Assembly (NCBI GenBank): GCA_023251095.1
Contig: JAHEZL010000006.1
Coordinates: forward strand, 62,001-126,000
Reading direction: 5' to 3'
Length of the DNA stretch: 64,000 bases
Source of the DNA: Flavobacteriales bacterium
GTDB lineage: Bacteria > Bacteroidota > Bacteroidia > Flavobacteriales_C > GCA-002722245
Positions 49,775 to 59,239 of this stretch are shown in pieces (the first letter of the stretch is position 1; every line of letters begins with the position of its first letter). Both the position numbers and the translations under genes were made by a program. The notes under the pieces were generated by a model. It did not search any database. It was not told where the DNA came from and saw only the letters and a program-made list of their open reading frames with translations.

Positions 49775-50848
49775 ATGAAGAAGATTCACAATTTCAGTGC
49801 AGGACCCTGTATTCTTCCAAAAGAAGTAATGCAAAAAGCAGCAGAATCAGTAGTAGAATATAACAACAGCGGCTTGTCTATTATAGAAATGTCGCACCGC
49901 AGCAAGGACTTTGAGTCTATTATGGATAGAAGTCACGCCATAGTTAGAGAACTTTTAAATGTTCCTGAAAATTACGACGTATGCTTTTTACAAGGGGGAG
50001 CCAGCTTGCAATTCATGATGGTTCCCGAAAATCTTTTCCCTGTTGGCGGAAAAGTGGGTTATGTCAATACGGGGGTTTGGGGAACCAAAGCCTTGAAAGA
50101 AGCTCAATTATTCGGCGAAACCATTGAAGTAGCTTCTTCTAAAGACAAAAACTTCAGCTACATTCCGAAAGGATATAACATCCCGAAAGACATAGCTTAT
50201 CTACATCTTACATCCAACAATACTATTTATGGAACGCAATTCAAATCTTTTCCGGAGACGACGGTTCCTTTGGTTTGTGATATGTCTTCCGACATTATGA
50301 GCAAACCTGTTGATGTAAGTAAATTCGATTTGATCTATGCCGGTGCGCAAAAAAACATCGGTCCGGCGGGAGTGGTCGTGGTCATCTCTAAAAAAGGAAT
50401 TTTTGGGAAAAGCGGACGAACCATTCCAACCATGCTAGATTACAGAACGCATATCGATAACGGATCCATGTTCAACACGCCTCCGTGTTTTTCTATTTAC
50501 ACTTCTTTATTAACTATGGAGTGGATTAAAAATTTAGGCGGACTCAGCGAAATGGAAAAAATAAATGAAGCCAAAGCGAAAATATTGTACGACGAAATCG
50601 ACAGTAATCCTTTATTCACCGGTCCGGCTGCCAAAGAAGACCGCTCATTAATGAACGTTACTTTTGTGATGAAAGATCCTTCTTTAGAACCTGAATTCGC
50701 AAAATTGGCGAAAGAAAGAAACCTCAGCGGTATCGGCGGACACCGAAGCGTTGGAGGTTTTCGTGCATCTATATACAATGCAATGCCTATTGAAAGCGTT
50801 CAGGCTTTAGTTGATGCTATGCGCGATTTCTCTAAAAAATACGCTTAA
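49775..50848 (+). CDS. serC: Phosphoserine aminotransferase
   Basis: This 357-residue PLP enzyme converts 3-phosphohydroxypyruvate to phosphoserine. It starts with NFSAGPCILPKEVMQKA, continues with EMSHRSKDFESI, FLQGGASLQFMMVP and CDMSSDIMSKPVDVSKF, and has the PLP lysine at residue 193 in YAGAQKNIGPAG. The C-terminal GIGGHRSVGGFRASIYNAMP is also conserved. Its stop overlaps the serA start by one base (TAATG). The pair covers two of the three steps to serine; the phosphatase is not here. Confidence 0.97.
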   Translation: MKKIHNFSAGPCILPKEVMQKAAESVVEYNNSGLSIIEMSHRSKDFESIMDRSHAIVRELLNVPENYDVCFLQGGASLQFMMVPENLFPVGGKVGYVNTGVWGTKALKEAQLFGETIEVASSKDKNFSYIPKGYNIPKDIAYLHLTSNNTIYGTQFKSFPETTVPLVCDMSSDIMSKPVDVSKFDLIYAGAQKNIGPAGVVVVISKKGIFGKSGRTIPTMLDYRTHIDNGSMFNTPPCFSIYTSLLTMEWIKNLGGLSEMEKINEAKAKILYDEIDSNPLFTGPAAKEDRSLMNVTFVMKDPSLEPEFAKLAKERNLSGIGGHRSVGGFRASIYNAMPIESVQALVDAMRDFSKKYA

Positions 50849-51786
50849 TGAAAAATATTCTTGTCAACGACTCCTTCCATCCCTGCGGAATTTCTTTGCT
50901 GAAAGCGAAAGGGTTCAACGTGTTTGAAGGATCTTATAACGGACAGGAACTCATTGCTTTCATCAACAGCAAAAACATTAATATTTTATTGGTAAGAAGC
51001 GCCACACAAGTGAACAAACAAGTGATGGACGCCTGTACTTCATTAAAATTTGTCGGTCGCGGAGGAGTTGGAATGGACAACATTGATGAAAAAGCGGCAA
51101 AAAAAAATGGCATCATCACTTTTAATACTCCAGGCGCATCTACTACAGCTGTAGCTGAATTGGTGTTTGCACACTTACTTTCTATTTACCGTTTTGTAAG
51201 TATCAGCAATGAACTTATTTCCGAAAATCCGGATAATGTAAAACGTCTCAAAAAAGAATTAGCCCACGGACGGGAACTAAAAGGAAAAACCATTGGCGTT
51301 TGGGGAACTGGCCGCATCGGTTGCGAAGTAATGAAAATCGCCATTTCCTTTGGAATGGACGTCATCGCTTACCATCCCACCCATGAAGAAGTTGAGTTTA
51401 CTTTAGAGATTTTTGATACTGCTTTGGATTTAAAAATTCCTGTTTCTCCTCTCGATGAATTTTTAGCGCAGGCTGATATTATCACCTTACACATTCCTTT
51501 AAATGACAAGCCTGTCATTACCAAAGACGTCATTGCTAAAATGAAAAAAGGCGTAACCTTCATCAACACTTCACGCAGTGGAAATATGGATGAAGTCGCT
51601 TTACTGGAAGCTTTAAATTCAGGTAAAATTGCGCACGCCGCTTTGGATGTGTTTAATGGAAGTCCGGAATTATTGCAACACCCAAACATTTCTCTCACTC
51701 CCCATTTAGGCGCATCAACTGTTGAAGCGCAAGAAAAAATATCAAATGAATTGGCGAAAAAAATAATTGAATTAATGACGAAATAA
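50848..51786 (+). CDS. serA: D-3-phosphoglycerate dehydrogenase, short form
   Basis: The 312-residue enzyme oxidises 3-phosphoglycerate with NAD. It has GRGGVGMDNIDEKAAKKNGI, the Rossmann motif GVWGTGRIGCEVM, INTSRSGNMDEVALLEAL and the C-terminal catalytic LTPHLGASTVEAQ with His. It lacks the C-terminal ACT regulatory domain of the long forms, so serine feedback through ACT is not expected. Pairing with serC supports the assignment over other D-2-hydroxyacid dehydrogenases. A family A palindrome begins four bases after the stop. Confidence 0.92.
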   Translation: MKNILVNDSFHPCGISLLKAKGFNVFEGSYNGQELIAFINSKNINILLVRSATQVNKQVMDACTSLKFVGRGGVGMDNIDEKAAKKNGIITFNTPGASTTAVAELVFAHLLSIYRFVSISNELISENPDNVKRLKKELAHGRELKGKTIGVWGTGRIGCEVMKIAISFGMDVIAYHPTHEEVEFTLEIFDTALDLKIPVSPLDEFLAQADIITLHIPLNDKPVITKDVIAKMKKGVTFINTSRSGNMDEVALLEALNSGKIAHAALDVFNGSPELLQHPNISLTPHLGASTVEAQEKISNELAKKIIELMTK

Positions 51787-51789
51787 TTT

Positions 51790-51855
51790 CCCGCAGATTT
51801 CACAGATCAACACAGATTTGAAATACTTTCTGTGTTGATCTGTGAAATCTGTGGG
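51790..51855. repeat. Palindromic intergenic repeat, family A, copy 2
   Basis: Arms of 27 bp (51790-51816 and 51829-51855) pair with one mismatch around a 12-nt loop; they contain CAGATTTCACAGATCAACAC. The core is shared with the element at 13140-13206. It lies between serA and uvrB and ends 14 nt before the uvrB start codon. Confidence 0.92.
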
Positions 51856-51869
51856 ACACAAAAACAGAA

Positions 51870-53888
51870 ATGGATTTCCAACTCACATCTGAATATAAAC
51901 CCACCGGGGATCAACCGGAAGCCATCCGTCAACTTGTTGAGGGAATCCGCAATGATGTGGAGTTTCAAACCCTGCAAGGCGTTACCGGTTCAGGGAAAAC
52001 TTTTACGATGGCCAATGTGATTCAACAATTGCAGCGCCCCACTTTAATTCTCAGTCACAACAAAACTTTAGCAGCACAATTGTACGGCGAATTCAAACAG
52101 TTTTTCCCCAACAATGCCGTAGAATATTTTGTATCCTATTATGATTATTATCAACCGGAAGCTTACTTACCGGTAACCAATACTTACATCGAAAAAGATT
52201 TATCGATCAACAAGGAAATTGAAAAATTACGCTTGGCCACTTCTTCCATTTTACTATCGGGAAGACGCGATGTAATTGTGGTTTGCTCGGTGTCGTGCAT
52301 TTATGGTATGGGAAATCCTGCCGACTTCACCGAAAATACTTTCACCATAAAAAAGGGAGAAGTTATTGCGCGAAATAAATTGTTAAGAAAGTTTGTCGAC
52401 AGTTTATATTCCCGCACCGAAATTGATTTAGAAAGAGGAAAATTTAAAGTGCGCGGTGAGATCATTGATATTTTCCCGGCTTACCTGGATCACGCTTATC
52501 GAATCAGTTTCTGGGGTGATGAAATTGAAGAAATACATGAGATTGATCCAATTTCGGGACATAAAATAAATGCTGTTTCTGAACTCACCCTCTACCCTGC
52601 CACCATCTTCGTCACCAACAAAGAGCGCATGAACGGCGCGTTCAATGAAATTCAGGACGATATGATGAAGCAGGTGGAATATTTTAAAGAACAAGGGAAA
52701 AACATTGAAGCCGAACGCATCAAAGAGCGCGTAGAATACGATTTGGAAATGATGCGTGAATTGGGCTACTGCTCGGGAATTGAAAATTATTCGCGCTACA
52801 TGGATGGACGTGTGGCGAACACTCGTCCCTTCTGCTTGATGGATTATTTCCCGAAAGATTTTCTGATGATCATTGATGAAAGTCACGTTACCATTCCGCA
52901 AATCCGCGCAATGTACGGCGGCGACAGATCACGAAAAACAAATTTGGTAGAGTACGGATTTCGCTTGCCTGCAGCGCTGGATAACCGTCCGCTAAAGTTT
53001 GAAGAATTTGAAACTTTACTCAACAACACTATATATGTTAGTGCAACCCCTGCCGACTTTGAACTTGAAAAATCGGAAGGTGTTATTGTAGAACAAATTA
53101 TCCGTCCGACAGGCTTACTCGATCCATTGATTGAAGTTCGTCCAAGCTTGAATCAGGTAGATGATCTTTTAGAAGAAATCGACGAAACCGTAAAAAAAGG
53201 AGAACGTGTTTTGGTGACCACACTCACCAAAAGAATGGCGGAAGAACTAACAAAATATATCGTCAATCTCAATGTTACTTGTCGGTATATTCACTCTGAT
53301 GTGGATACCATGGAACGTGTTGAAATCCTGCGCCAGCTGCGCATGGGCGACATCAACGTTCTCGTTGGAGTAAACTTATTGAGAGAAGGTTTAGACTTGC
53401 CCGAAGTTTCTTTAGTGGCTATTTTAGATGCCGACAAAGAAGGCTTCCTCCGCTCGGAAAGATCGCTCACGCAAACCGTTGGTAGAGCCGCCCGTAACGT
53501 GAATGGAAATGTGATTATGTATGCCGATAAAATCACCGACTCGATGAAAAAAACCATCGATGAAACCAATCGTCGCCGTGCCATACAACTCGCCTATAAC
53601 GAGAAACACGGCATCACGCCAAAAGGCATGAGCAAAACGCGCGAAGAAATTATGGGCCATACTTCCGTTCTCGATTTCCAAAACAAAAAAGCTTACGCCG
53701 AACCAATGCAACCGGCCATAGCTGCTGACCCTATCATTGCTTACATGACTGCTCCTCAACTGGAAAAAGCCATTGCCCAAACTCAAAAAGCAATGGAAAA
53801 ATCTGCGAAAGAACTGGATTTCATGGCCGCTGCGAAATACAGAGATGAGCTTTTTGCGATGAAGGATAAATTGAAAGAGAAGAAATGA
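51870..53888 (+). CDS. uvrB: Excinuclease ABC subunit B
   Basis: The 672-residue protein is the damage-verifying helicase-like subunit of nucleotide excision repair. Walker A GVTGSGKT is at residues 37-44. The beta-hairpin region has YYDYYQPEAYLP, followed by SSILLSGRRDVIVVCSVSCI. Later motifs are MIIDESHVTIPQ and LVGVNLLREGLDLPEVSLVA. A C-terminal UVR domain (LEKAIAQTQKAMEKSAKELD) binds UvrC. Length is standard. The stop overlaps the next gene by 4 nt (ATGA). Its start is only 14 nt after a strong hairpin, so its promoter may lie upstream with serC-serA. Confidence 0.97.
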   Translation: MDFQLTSEYKPTGDQPEAIRQLVEGIRNDVEFQTLQGVTGSGKTFTMANVIQQLQRPTLILSHNKTLAAQLYGEFKQFFPNNAVEYFVSYYDYYQPEAYLPVTNTYIEKDLSINKEIEKLRLATSSILLSGRRDVIVVCSVSCIYGMGNPADFTENTFTIKKGEVIARNKLLRKFVDSLYSRTEIDLERGKFKVRGEIIDIFPAYLDHAYRISFWGDEIEEIHEIDPISGHKINAVSELTLYPATIFVTNKERMNGAFNEIQDDMMKQVEYFKEQGKNIEAERIKERVEYDLEMMRELGYCSGIENYSRYMDGRVANTRPFCLMDYFPKDFLMIIDESHVTIPQIRAMYGGDRSRKTNLVEYGFRLPAALDNRPLKFEEFETLLNNTIYVSATPADFELEKSEGVIVEQIIRPTGLLDPLIEVRPSLNQVDDLLEEIDETVKKGERVLVTTLTKRMAEELTKYIVNLNVTCRYIHSDVDTMERVEILRQLRMGDINVLVGVNLLREGLDLPEVSLVAILDADKEGFLRSERSLTQTVGRAARNVNGNVIMYADKITDSMKKTIDETNRRRAIQLAYNEKHGITPKGMSKTREEIMGHTSVLDFQNKKAYAEPMQPAIAADPIIAYMTAPQLEKAIAQTQKAMEKSAKELDFMAAAKYRDELFAMKDKLKEKK

Positions 53889-55372
53889 AATACAGCTCTT
53901 ATATTTTTGTAGCGCTCTTGCTTGCCCTTTACTTCATTCTCGATTTTCACAACATTTTATTTTTTCGCCCTCAGGGCATTCACTTCATCCGTCAAAGCGA
54001 CAGTCTCTCTTTTGTAGCCAATTATTACAAAAACGGATTTCATTTTTTTGAACCGCAGGTTTTTAATTTACAAAGTACTGATGGCAAAGCGGCCTGTGAA
54101 TTCCCCATACTTTACTACATCACTGCTTTACTTTACCTCATTTTCAACGAACATGAATTTATCCTGCGCTTGCTAACGCTCAGTATTGCATCAGCGGGAT
54201 TCTTATATCTGTTCAAGCTTATACTTCTGTTGCTGAAGGATGTGGTATACGCCTTTGCTTTTACTTTTCTGTTTATCTCCTCAACAGTATTGTTGTATTA
54301 CAGCAATAATTTTTTGCCCGATCCAAGCGCGCTTGGCTTTACCTTAATTGGCTGGTATTGCTTTTTCAACTTTTTTAAAAATGGAAAAAACAAAAAATCC
54401 TTACTCCTATGTTTCATTTTTTTCTCTTTAGCAGCTTTGCTTAAAGTCACTTATTTTATAAATCCCGTTGCAGCAATTTTATCAGTTTTTACTTATGAAT
54501 TTTTCAGAAAAAAGGGCTTCAAAAAAGGAGTCATCAAAAACATTTTTCCATTGATTCTTTTTGCTTCATCGCTTACCCTTATATTTTTATGGAACGCCTA
54601 TGTTTTATATTACAACCAAATCAATCACGATAATTATTTTTTAGTTCACGCCTTACCCCTATGGGATCTCAGCAAGAATGAATCCGCTGTGGTTTGGGAT
54701 CATATTCTGAACTTCTGGTACTCAAAATATTATTACCAAAGTACTTTTCATGTATTTGCAATGATAATTATTGCGGGAATTTTCTTCATCCGAAAATCGG
54801 AAAAACTGATTCTTATTCCTGCTTTATTTTTAGCTGCGGGAAGCACCTGTTATTTTGTTTTGTTTTTTGCAGCATTTAAATACCACGACTACTACTTTAT
54901 CACTTTGATGCCGTCCATCATATTTATTATCATTAGCACCTTTGTAGCGATAAAAAATAAATTCCCAAAATGGAGCAATCATTACGCAGCTAAATCTCTT
55001 GTGATTTTACTCTGTGTACTCAGCTTAAATTACGCCAAAGAAAAATTGGTACAACGCTACATCAACAATGAAGACCTCCATTCCTCTATTGGAACAAAAC
55101 TTGCCGACAGCAGGAAATTCATTGATTCTTTGGTGCCCGAAAACGCGAAAGTCATCATCGTTACCGACCAAACACCAAACGGCGCTTTATACTTCATAAA
55201 CCGATCAGGATGGAATATTCGGGATACTTCAGAAAAAAGCAAAGCAGATATTGCCACCTACATTTCTCAGGGAGCTCAATACATTTTGTACACCGACAAA
55301 AAATATATCGACGATAGTTTTGAAGGGAAAAAAATTGGCGAAGAAAAAGGAATAGTGCTTTACAAATTGTAA
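53885..55372 (+). CDS. Multi-pass GT-C type glycosyltransferase-like membrane protein
   Basis: The 495-residue protein has about ten or more hydrophobic segments, with a first loop containing FIRQSDSLSFVANYYKNGF and, a little later, CEFPILYYITALLYLIF. That layout, an acidic residue in the first periplasmic loop and many helices, suits the GT39/ArnT-like GT-C transferases that use lipid-linked sugars. A C-terminal soluble tail (residues about 400-495) may be periplasmic. The acceptor cannot be told. It overlaps uvrB by 4 nt. The stop is six bases from the convergent neighbour's. Confidence 0.65.
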   Translation: MKYSSYIFVALLLALYFILDFHNILFFRPQGIHFIRQSDSLSFVANYYKNGFHFFEPQVFNLQSTDGKAACEFPILYYITALLYLIFNEHEFILRLLTLSIASAGFLYLFKLILLLLKDVVYAFAFTFLFISSTVLLYYSNNFLPDPSALGFTLIGWYCFFNFFKNGKNKKSLLLCFIFFSLAALLKVTYFINPVAAILSVFTYEFFRKKGFKKGVIKNIFPLILFASSLTLIFLWNAYVLYYNQINHDNYFLVHALPLWDLSKNESAVVWDHILNFWYSKYYYQSTFHVFAMIIIAGIFFIRKSEKLILIPALFLAAGSTCYFVLFFAAFKYHDYYFITLMPSIIFIIISTFVAIKNKFPKWSNHYAAKSLVILLCVLSLNYAKEKLVQRYINNEDLHSSIGTKLADSRKFIDSLVPENAKVIIVTDQTPNGALYFINRSGWNIRDTSEKSKADIATYISQGAQYILYTDKKYIDDSFEGKKIGEEKGIVLYKL

Positions 55373-55394
55373 ACGGAATTATTTATTTACAATT
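55365..55394. terminator. AT-rich hairpin over two convergent stop codons
   Basis: AATTGTAAA (55365-55373) and TTTACAATT (55386-55394) are 9-bp perfect arms 12 nt apart. The hairpin includes the stop codons of both convergent genes. It is AT-rich and may be a weak bidirectional terminator. Confidence 0.4.
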
Positions 55395-56830
55395 ACCAAA
55401 CGTACAGATTCTTCATTTTCAGGAATTACCCCGATGACAACCTTAGTTTCTGTTTCAAGGAAATTGCCGTAAAACGTGAAATTTGTTTTAGGATTATAAG
55501 CGAACTTCTCTTCAATAAAACGAAGTTTCTCTCTATCAAAATATTTAATTTTTACCGGAAAACTTTTGAAGCCCGCCAGTCTTCCAATGGTTAATTCCCA
55601 GCTACTGGTTTCAAACTGCGCCGGATTTTCCTTAGCAATCACATTAATTGTTTTAGCGCCCGAATAAACAAAATAAGGAAGAGTTGTAGCCTCGCGAGCC
55701 GTTACAGTACAGTGATTAAACATTTGTACTTCACCCGAAAAATTAAATCTTAAAAAATAAAGATCCCTTTGTCGGTATTGTAAAATATATTGTTTCCCTA
55801 CGGCTTTCATATTCACCATTTGATTGGAAAAAGCCAGAGTAACATCGTTGTTGGTGACCTCAACAAAATTAAAAAAGTCGAATAATTTAAAATGAGAAGA
55901 CACATCCTTTGGGAAATACTTCAGCAAATTTTCTTTTGTAAACAAAAAAGACTTGGTGATCAGTTTCTTTACTTTGATGTCATATTTATAAAAATTGATG
56001 GCCGCAGTTTTTTCTTTGCTGAAATTTTCAAAGGTACCGATGATGATAAAATTTCCGTCGCGATCTATTAAAGTTTTGTACTGCTTGTATTCAATACGCA
56101 TTCTATACTTTTCTTTGGTAAATTCTTTATTGCCTTCAACAGCACTTTTAAATTCACTACTTGATTCACCAACAAAAGGCATATACACCACTCCTATTTT
56201 TTTTTCGTCAACTTTTGTCCATGCATAAAACACATCTCCTTTGTTGGATATTTTTACCTCATCTCTCCCATACAGATTACTGTATTTCGTACAGAAGTTG
56301 GCTTTTTTTTCTTTAATTAGTTTAAGTGACGGATCAAAAATCTTATAGCTTATTCCTGTGTTATCGCATTCTTTCTTGCTATCGTCGCTTTGAATAGAAT
56401 AAAAAACAACTTTTGTTTCATCCTCACTTTTACTAAAACTGTCGAAGCTCTTTCCTAAAGCAATATTTTGTATTTCTTTCCCGGTATTATGATCAAACTC
56501 CTGTACAAAACATTGTGAATTGGCACCTCTGCAAAAAACAAAAAAATGATCCTGAAGCTTAATGATGCTTAATCCCGTCACATTTTCCCCCAGTTTTTTC
56601 TTCCACTTGAATTCCCCCTTATTCTTTATGTTGATTTTACTCAACTGATATTCGCTGGTTTCTTTGATTTTATGCAGCTCCAGAATATTAACGGAGTCAA
56701 CTTCCAGCATTTCCAATCGCCAGGCAGCTTCATTCACATTGTGAATATTGACGTCAACAGGAACTTCATTTTGTGACATCAGAGCGCCACCGCTAAAAAA
56801 AAGAATAAGGGATAGAAGGTTTGTTTTCAT
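55379..56830 (-). CDS. Secreted protein of unknown function
   Basis: The 483-residue protein starts with a signal peptide (about residues 1-19, MKTNLLSLILFFSGGALMSQ). The rest is rich in beta-type segments with repeating FFVFCRG, FFNFVEV, YFLRFNFSGEV-like stretches, suggesting a beta-propeller or beta-sandwich, an inference from residue patterns only. No enzyme motif or T9SS tail was found, and I do not recognise a family. It is convergent with the GT-C protein gene and lies downstream of the beta-helix protein gene with 199 bp between. Confidence 0.7.
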   Translation of the reverse strand: MKTNLLSLILFFSGGALMSQNEVPVDVNIHNVNEAAWRLEMLEVDSVNILELHKIKETSEYQLSKINIKNKGEFKWKKKLGENVTGLSIIKLQDHFFVFCRGANSQCFVQEFDHNTGKEIQNIALGKSFDSFSKSEDETKVVFYSIQSDDSKKECDNTGISYKIFDPSLKLIKEKKANFCTKYSNLYGRDEVKISNKGDVFYAWTKVDEKKIGVVYMPFVGESSSEFKSAVEGNKEFTKEKYRMRIEYKQYKTLIDRDGNFIIIGTFENFSKEKTAAINFYKYDIKVKKLITKSFLFTKENLLKYFPKDVSSHFKLFDFFNFVEVTNNDVTLAFSNQMVNMKAVGKQYILQYRQRDLYFLRFNFSGEVQMFNHCTVTAREATTLPYFVYSGAKTINVIAKENPAQFETSSWELTIGRLAGFKSFPVKIKYFDREKLRFIEEKFAYNPKTNFTFYGNFLETETKVVIGVIPENEESVRLVIVNK

Positions 56831-56969
56831 TTGTTTTTAATTAGGTTTTGCAATTTTAAGGATTTTTATTTTAGTAACGAAAAGTAAAATCGGTCACTAA
56901 GTCAGAAGTCGCTTTCACTCATTTTCAATTTTGAATTTTACACTTTGTGCTTAACTTGCAACTATGAAA

Positions 56970-57012
56970 ATCTCCGTGACCTCTGTGGTTAAAAGGAAAA
57001 ATACTTTGGTGT
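56970..57012. repeat. Fragment of a dispersed repeat, family E
   Basis: The block TCCGTGACCTCTGTGGTTAA, followed by an AAATACTTTGGTGTAAA tail, resembles short dispersed sequences I know from several bacterial genomes (CTCTGTGGTTAAA-type). No second copy is present in this window, so the assignment rests on memory, not on a comparison here. Confidence 0.35.
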
Positions 57013-57029
57013 AAACTTTCCGATAGTCA

Positions 57030-58820
57030 TTATCTAATGACTTCCAACTTAGAGAAAAAAGCGGAATTCCCTGTATTAACACGAACGAAATAAAGTCCGG
57101 CGGCCTGATCATTTAAATTGATATTCGATTCAATACTGCCATAGTGATAAACAACTTCTCCTAAAACATTCACCACTTCAACTGAATTCACGTCTTTTTT
57201 ATCACCCGAATAAAGCAAAGAAAAATTACCTGTGGATGGATTCGGAAAAACAGAAAGAACAGCACTTCCTTCTGTACAAGGAGCAACAGCAATGATTTTT
57301 GAATAATCAAACTGACTGTCGAAATCGGTTTGTTTCAATCTGTAATAAGACGTGCCCGGATATGGATTTGTTTCCGGCTCTTCATAAGATAAAATATGAT
57401 TGGAGTTTCCTGCACCTTTAACAGTCATCGCCTTTTCCCACTTCAGCATATCCTTAGATCTTTCAATAGTGAAGTAATCGTTGTTGATTTCACTTGCCGT
57501 TGACCACGCCAGCAACAACTCATTATTGTTGTTACACGAAGCAGAAAAATTAATCAACTCTACCGGCAAACTTCCTACTTCAAAAGCACCGATCTCAGGA
57601 GGATTATTGCGCGAACCCCCGGTGATATCAACTGTAACCAAACCTGTAATTCCCGCATTGGAAGCAGGCGACCCAGATCCAATGGTTAAATTTCCAGTTG
57701 AAACACTGGTATAACTAGGGTCTCCAGTTACCGAATTCGCATCCTCTCCAGGCGCAGCACCCTGCCAGGCACCTAAAGTGGCATAATCCAAATTGTTCCA
57801 CCGAACATAATAAGAACCTGCCTTATGAAACAAATTATAATTACTCACATTGCTAGTACCGGTATATTGCATGAACAACGGATAATCGGATGCTGTAGAG
57901 CCATAACAATACATTATGTTGTTTTTCACTACTGATGTATTGGCCGTATTCCCCATATTGACACAGTAATTTTTACAATAAAATGAATTGTTGTAAACAT
58001 TAAATGCCCCGCGATCCTGATCCCTATAAATACCATACAAAAAATTAGCTATGTAATTATTTTGAATAGTTAAACCCGAAATGGCCTGATCATCAAAAAT
58101 TCCGTAGGTTGCTTCTGAACCCGAAACACAAGTCATATTATTTCTTTCAAAAGTACAGTTACTGGCTACCGAACCTTGGGCAACATAAATTCCATAAGTT
58201 GTTCCCGAAGGAGATAAAACATTTATTCCGTTGGCAGTAATAGAAATATTGGTAACAGCATTAAACAATTCTATTCCCGAAGCACTGGCGCCTGTTGCAT
58301 TGATAATGTTATTTGAAATAGTAATATAATCGGGTTGAGCCAAATAAAAAACATTGTGTCCCGAAGATCCATTCAATTTCATTCCGTCAAAAGTGATGTA
58401 ATCATAGGTATCCGAATTATCAGGGAAATAAAACAAATCATTTGAGGAAGAGGTGATGCTGGTAGTATAAGCTGTTGTTGATCCAGTTCCCGCGCCCTGA
58501 ATGGTCAGCACATTCACTCCTGTGCCAGTGCCATAATCATTAGAAGCACTAGCATTCCAATCAATGGTTGCCCATGAATACGTTCCATGATCAATGAATA
58601 CAATATCACCAGCACCCAAATCATAAGTAGTTAACACTGATAACAAAGTGAGTTTTGGCGTACCAACAGCCGTTCCATTATTCGCATCATTCCCAACAGC
58701 TGAACACCATCTGTCGCCAGCAGTGCTGTTATCATTTACATAATAATTGGCAGCAAATAAAGGAGCCACGAACACTGAAAGAAAAAATAAAAGCAATAAA
58801 GAAATACAACTCTTGTTCAT
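57030..58820 (-). CDS. Parallel beta-helix protein with type A T9SS tail
   Basis: The 596-residue protein starts with a signal peptide (about 1-23, ending LFAA). Residues about 75-390 have Pel-type beta-helix repeats with many Asn and short hydrophobic turns (TIQNNYIANFLYGIYRDQD, ITISNNIINATGASASGIEL). A fibronectin-like stretch follows (LPVELINFSASCNNNNELLL). The last 75 residues are a type A Por secretion tail (VFPNPSTGNFSLLYSG to GLYFVRVNTG), so T9SS export is expected. Beta-helix proteins often bind or cleave polysaccharides, but no catalytic site is evident. It is divergent from the GH81 gene. Confidence 0.85.
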   Translation of the reverse strand: MNKSCISLLLLFFLSVFVAPLFAANYYVNDNSTAGDRWCSAVGNDANNGTAVGTPKLTLLSVLTTYDLGAGDIVFIDHGTYSWATIDWNASASNDYGTGTGVNVLTIQGAGTGSTTAYTTSITSSSNDLFYFPDNSDTYDYITFDGMKLNGSSGHNVFYLAQPDYITISNNIINATGASASGIELFNAVTNISITANGINVLSPSGTTYGIYVAQGSVASNCTFERNNMTCVSGSEATYGIFDDQAISGLTIQNNYIANFLYGIYRDQDRGAFNVYNNSFYCKNYCVNMGNTANTSVVKNNIMYCYGSTASDYPLFMQYTGTSNVSNYNLFHKAGSYYVRWNNLDYATLGAWQGAAPGEDANSVTGDPSYTSVSTGNLTIGSGSPASNAGITGLVTVDITGGSRNNPPEIGAFEVGSLPVELINFSASCNNNNELLLAWSTASEINNDYFTIERSKDMLKWEKAMTVKGAGNSNHILSYEEPETNPYPGTSYYRLKQTDFDSQFDYSKIIAVAPCTEGSAVLSVFPNPSTGNFSLLYSGDKKDVNSVEVVNVLGEVVYHYGSIESNINLNDQAAGLYFVRVNTGNSAFFSKLEVIR

Positions 58821-59239
58821 TTTTAGTTCAACTTGTTTTTTATGCGATTTTCAAATCTACCGAATGAATATAATCAATTCAATCCACTTTAGTTAGCTGG
58901 CAGACAATCGCAAAGCACGTCAAAATCAAGCACATCACAAAATATTCATGCAAAATATTTGGGGGAAAATTGAACAAAATATATTTCCATTTAAATATTT
59001 TTTATTTCAACGTTCTATTTTGTTGTTACGTAGATGTATAATATTTCAAAAAAAACAAATCAAATACCATACAACACCTTTACCCACAGTAAAAAAATAC
59101 GATTTCAAATATTGCTTCTTAAGCGAAAACAACACTTGAAACACAAAAAAACACTCTGGGAAATGAGTCTTTTTTTGTGTTACTTCACTAGGATAGCTTT
59201 CTTAGCTAAAACGATAAAAAACTGTTTTATTTAACACGA
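58821..59239. other. AT-rich divergent intergenic region
   Basis: This 419-bp gap lies between the divergent beta-helix and GH81 genes and must hold both promoters. I see no gene and no clear consensus promoter. Two weak features are an A/T-rich block with TATAATATTTC around 59037-59047 and a short TAGCTTTCTTAGCTA hairpin near 59194-59208. The short open frames in it have no similarity to known families. Confidence 0.6.

Noticed and set aside
13140-51855. CRISPR array
   Set aside because: The repeats found are inverted, dispersed and not regularly spaced with unique spacers, and no cas gene is in the window.
52428-52901. A 157-codon minus-strand open frame inside uvrB
   Set aside because: It is antisense to a well-conserved gene and has no family similarity.
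58948-59234. Short open frames in the AT-rich gap before the GH81 gene
   Set aside because: They are low-complexity, overlap one another in different frames and match no family I know.
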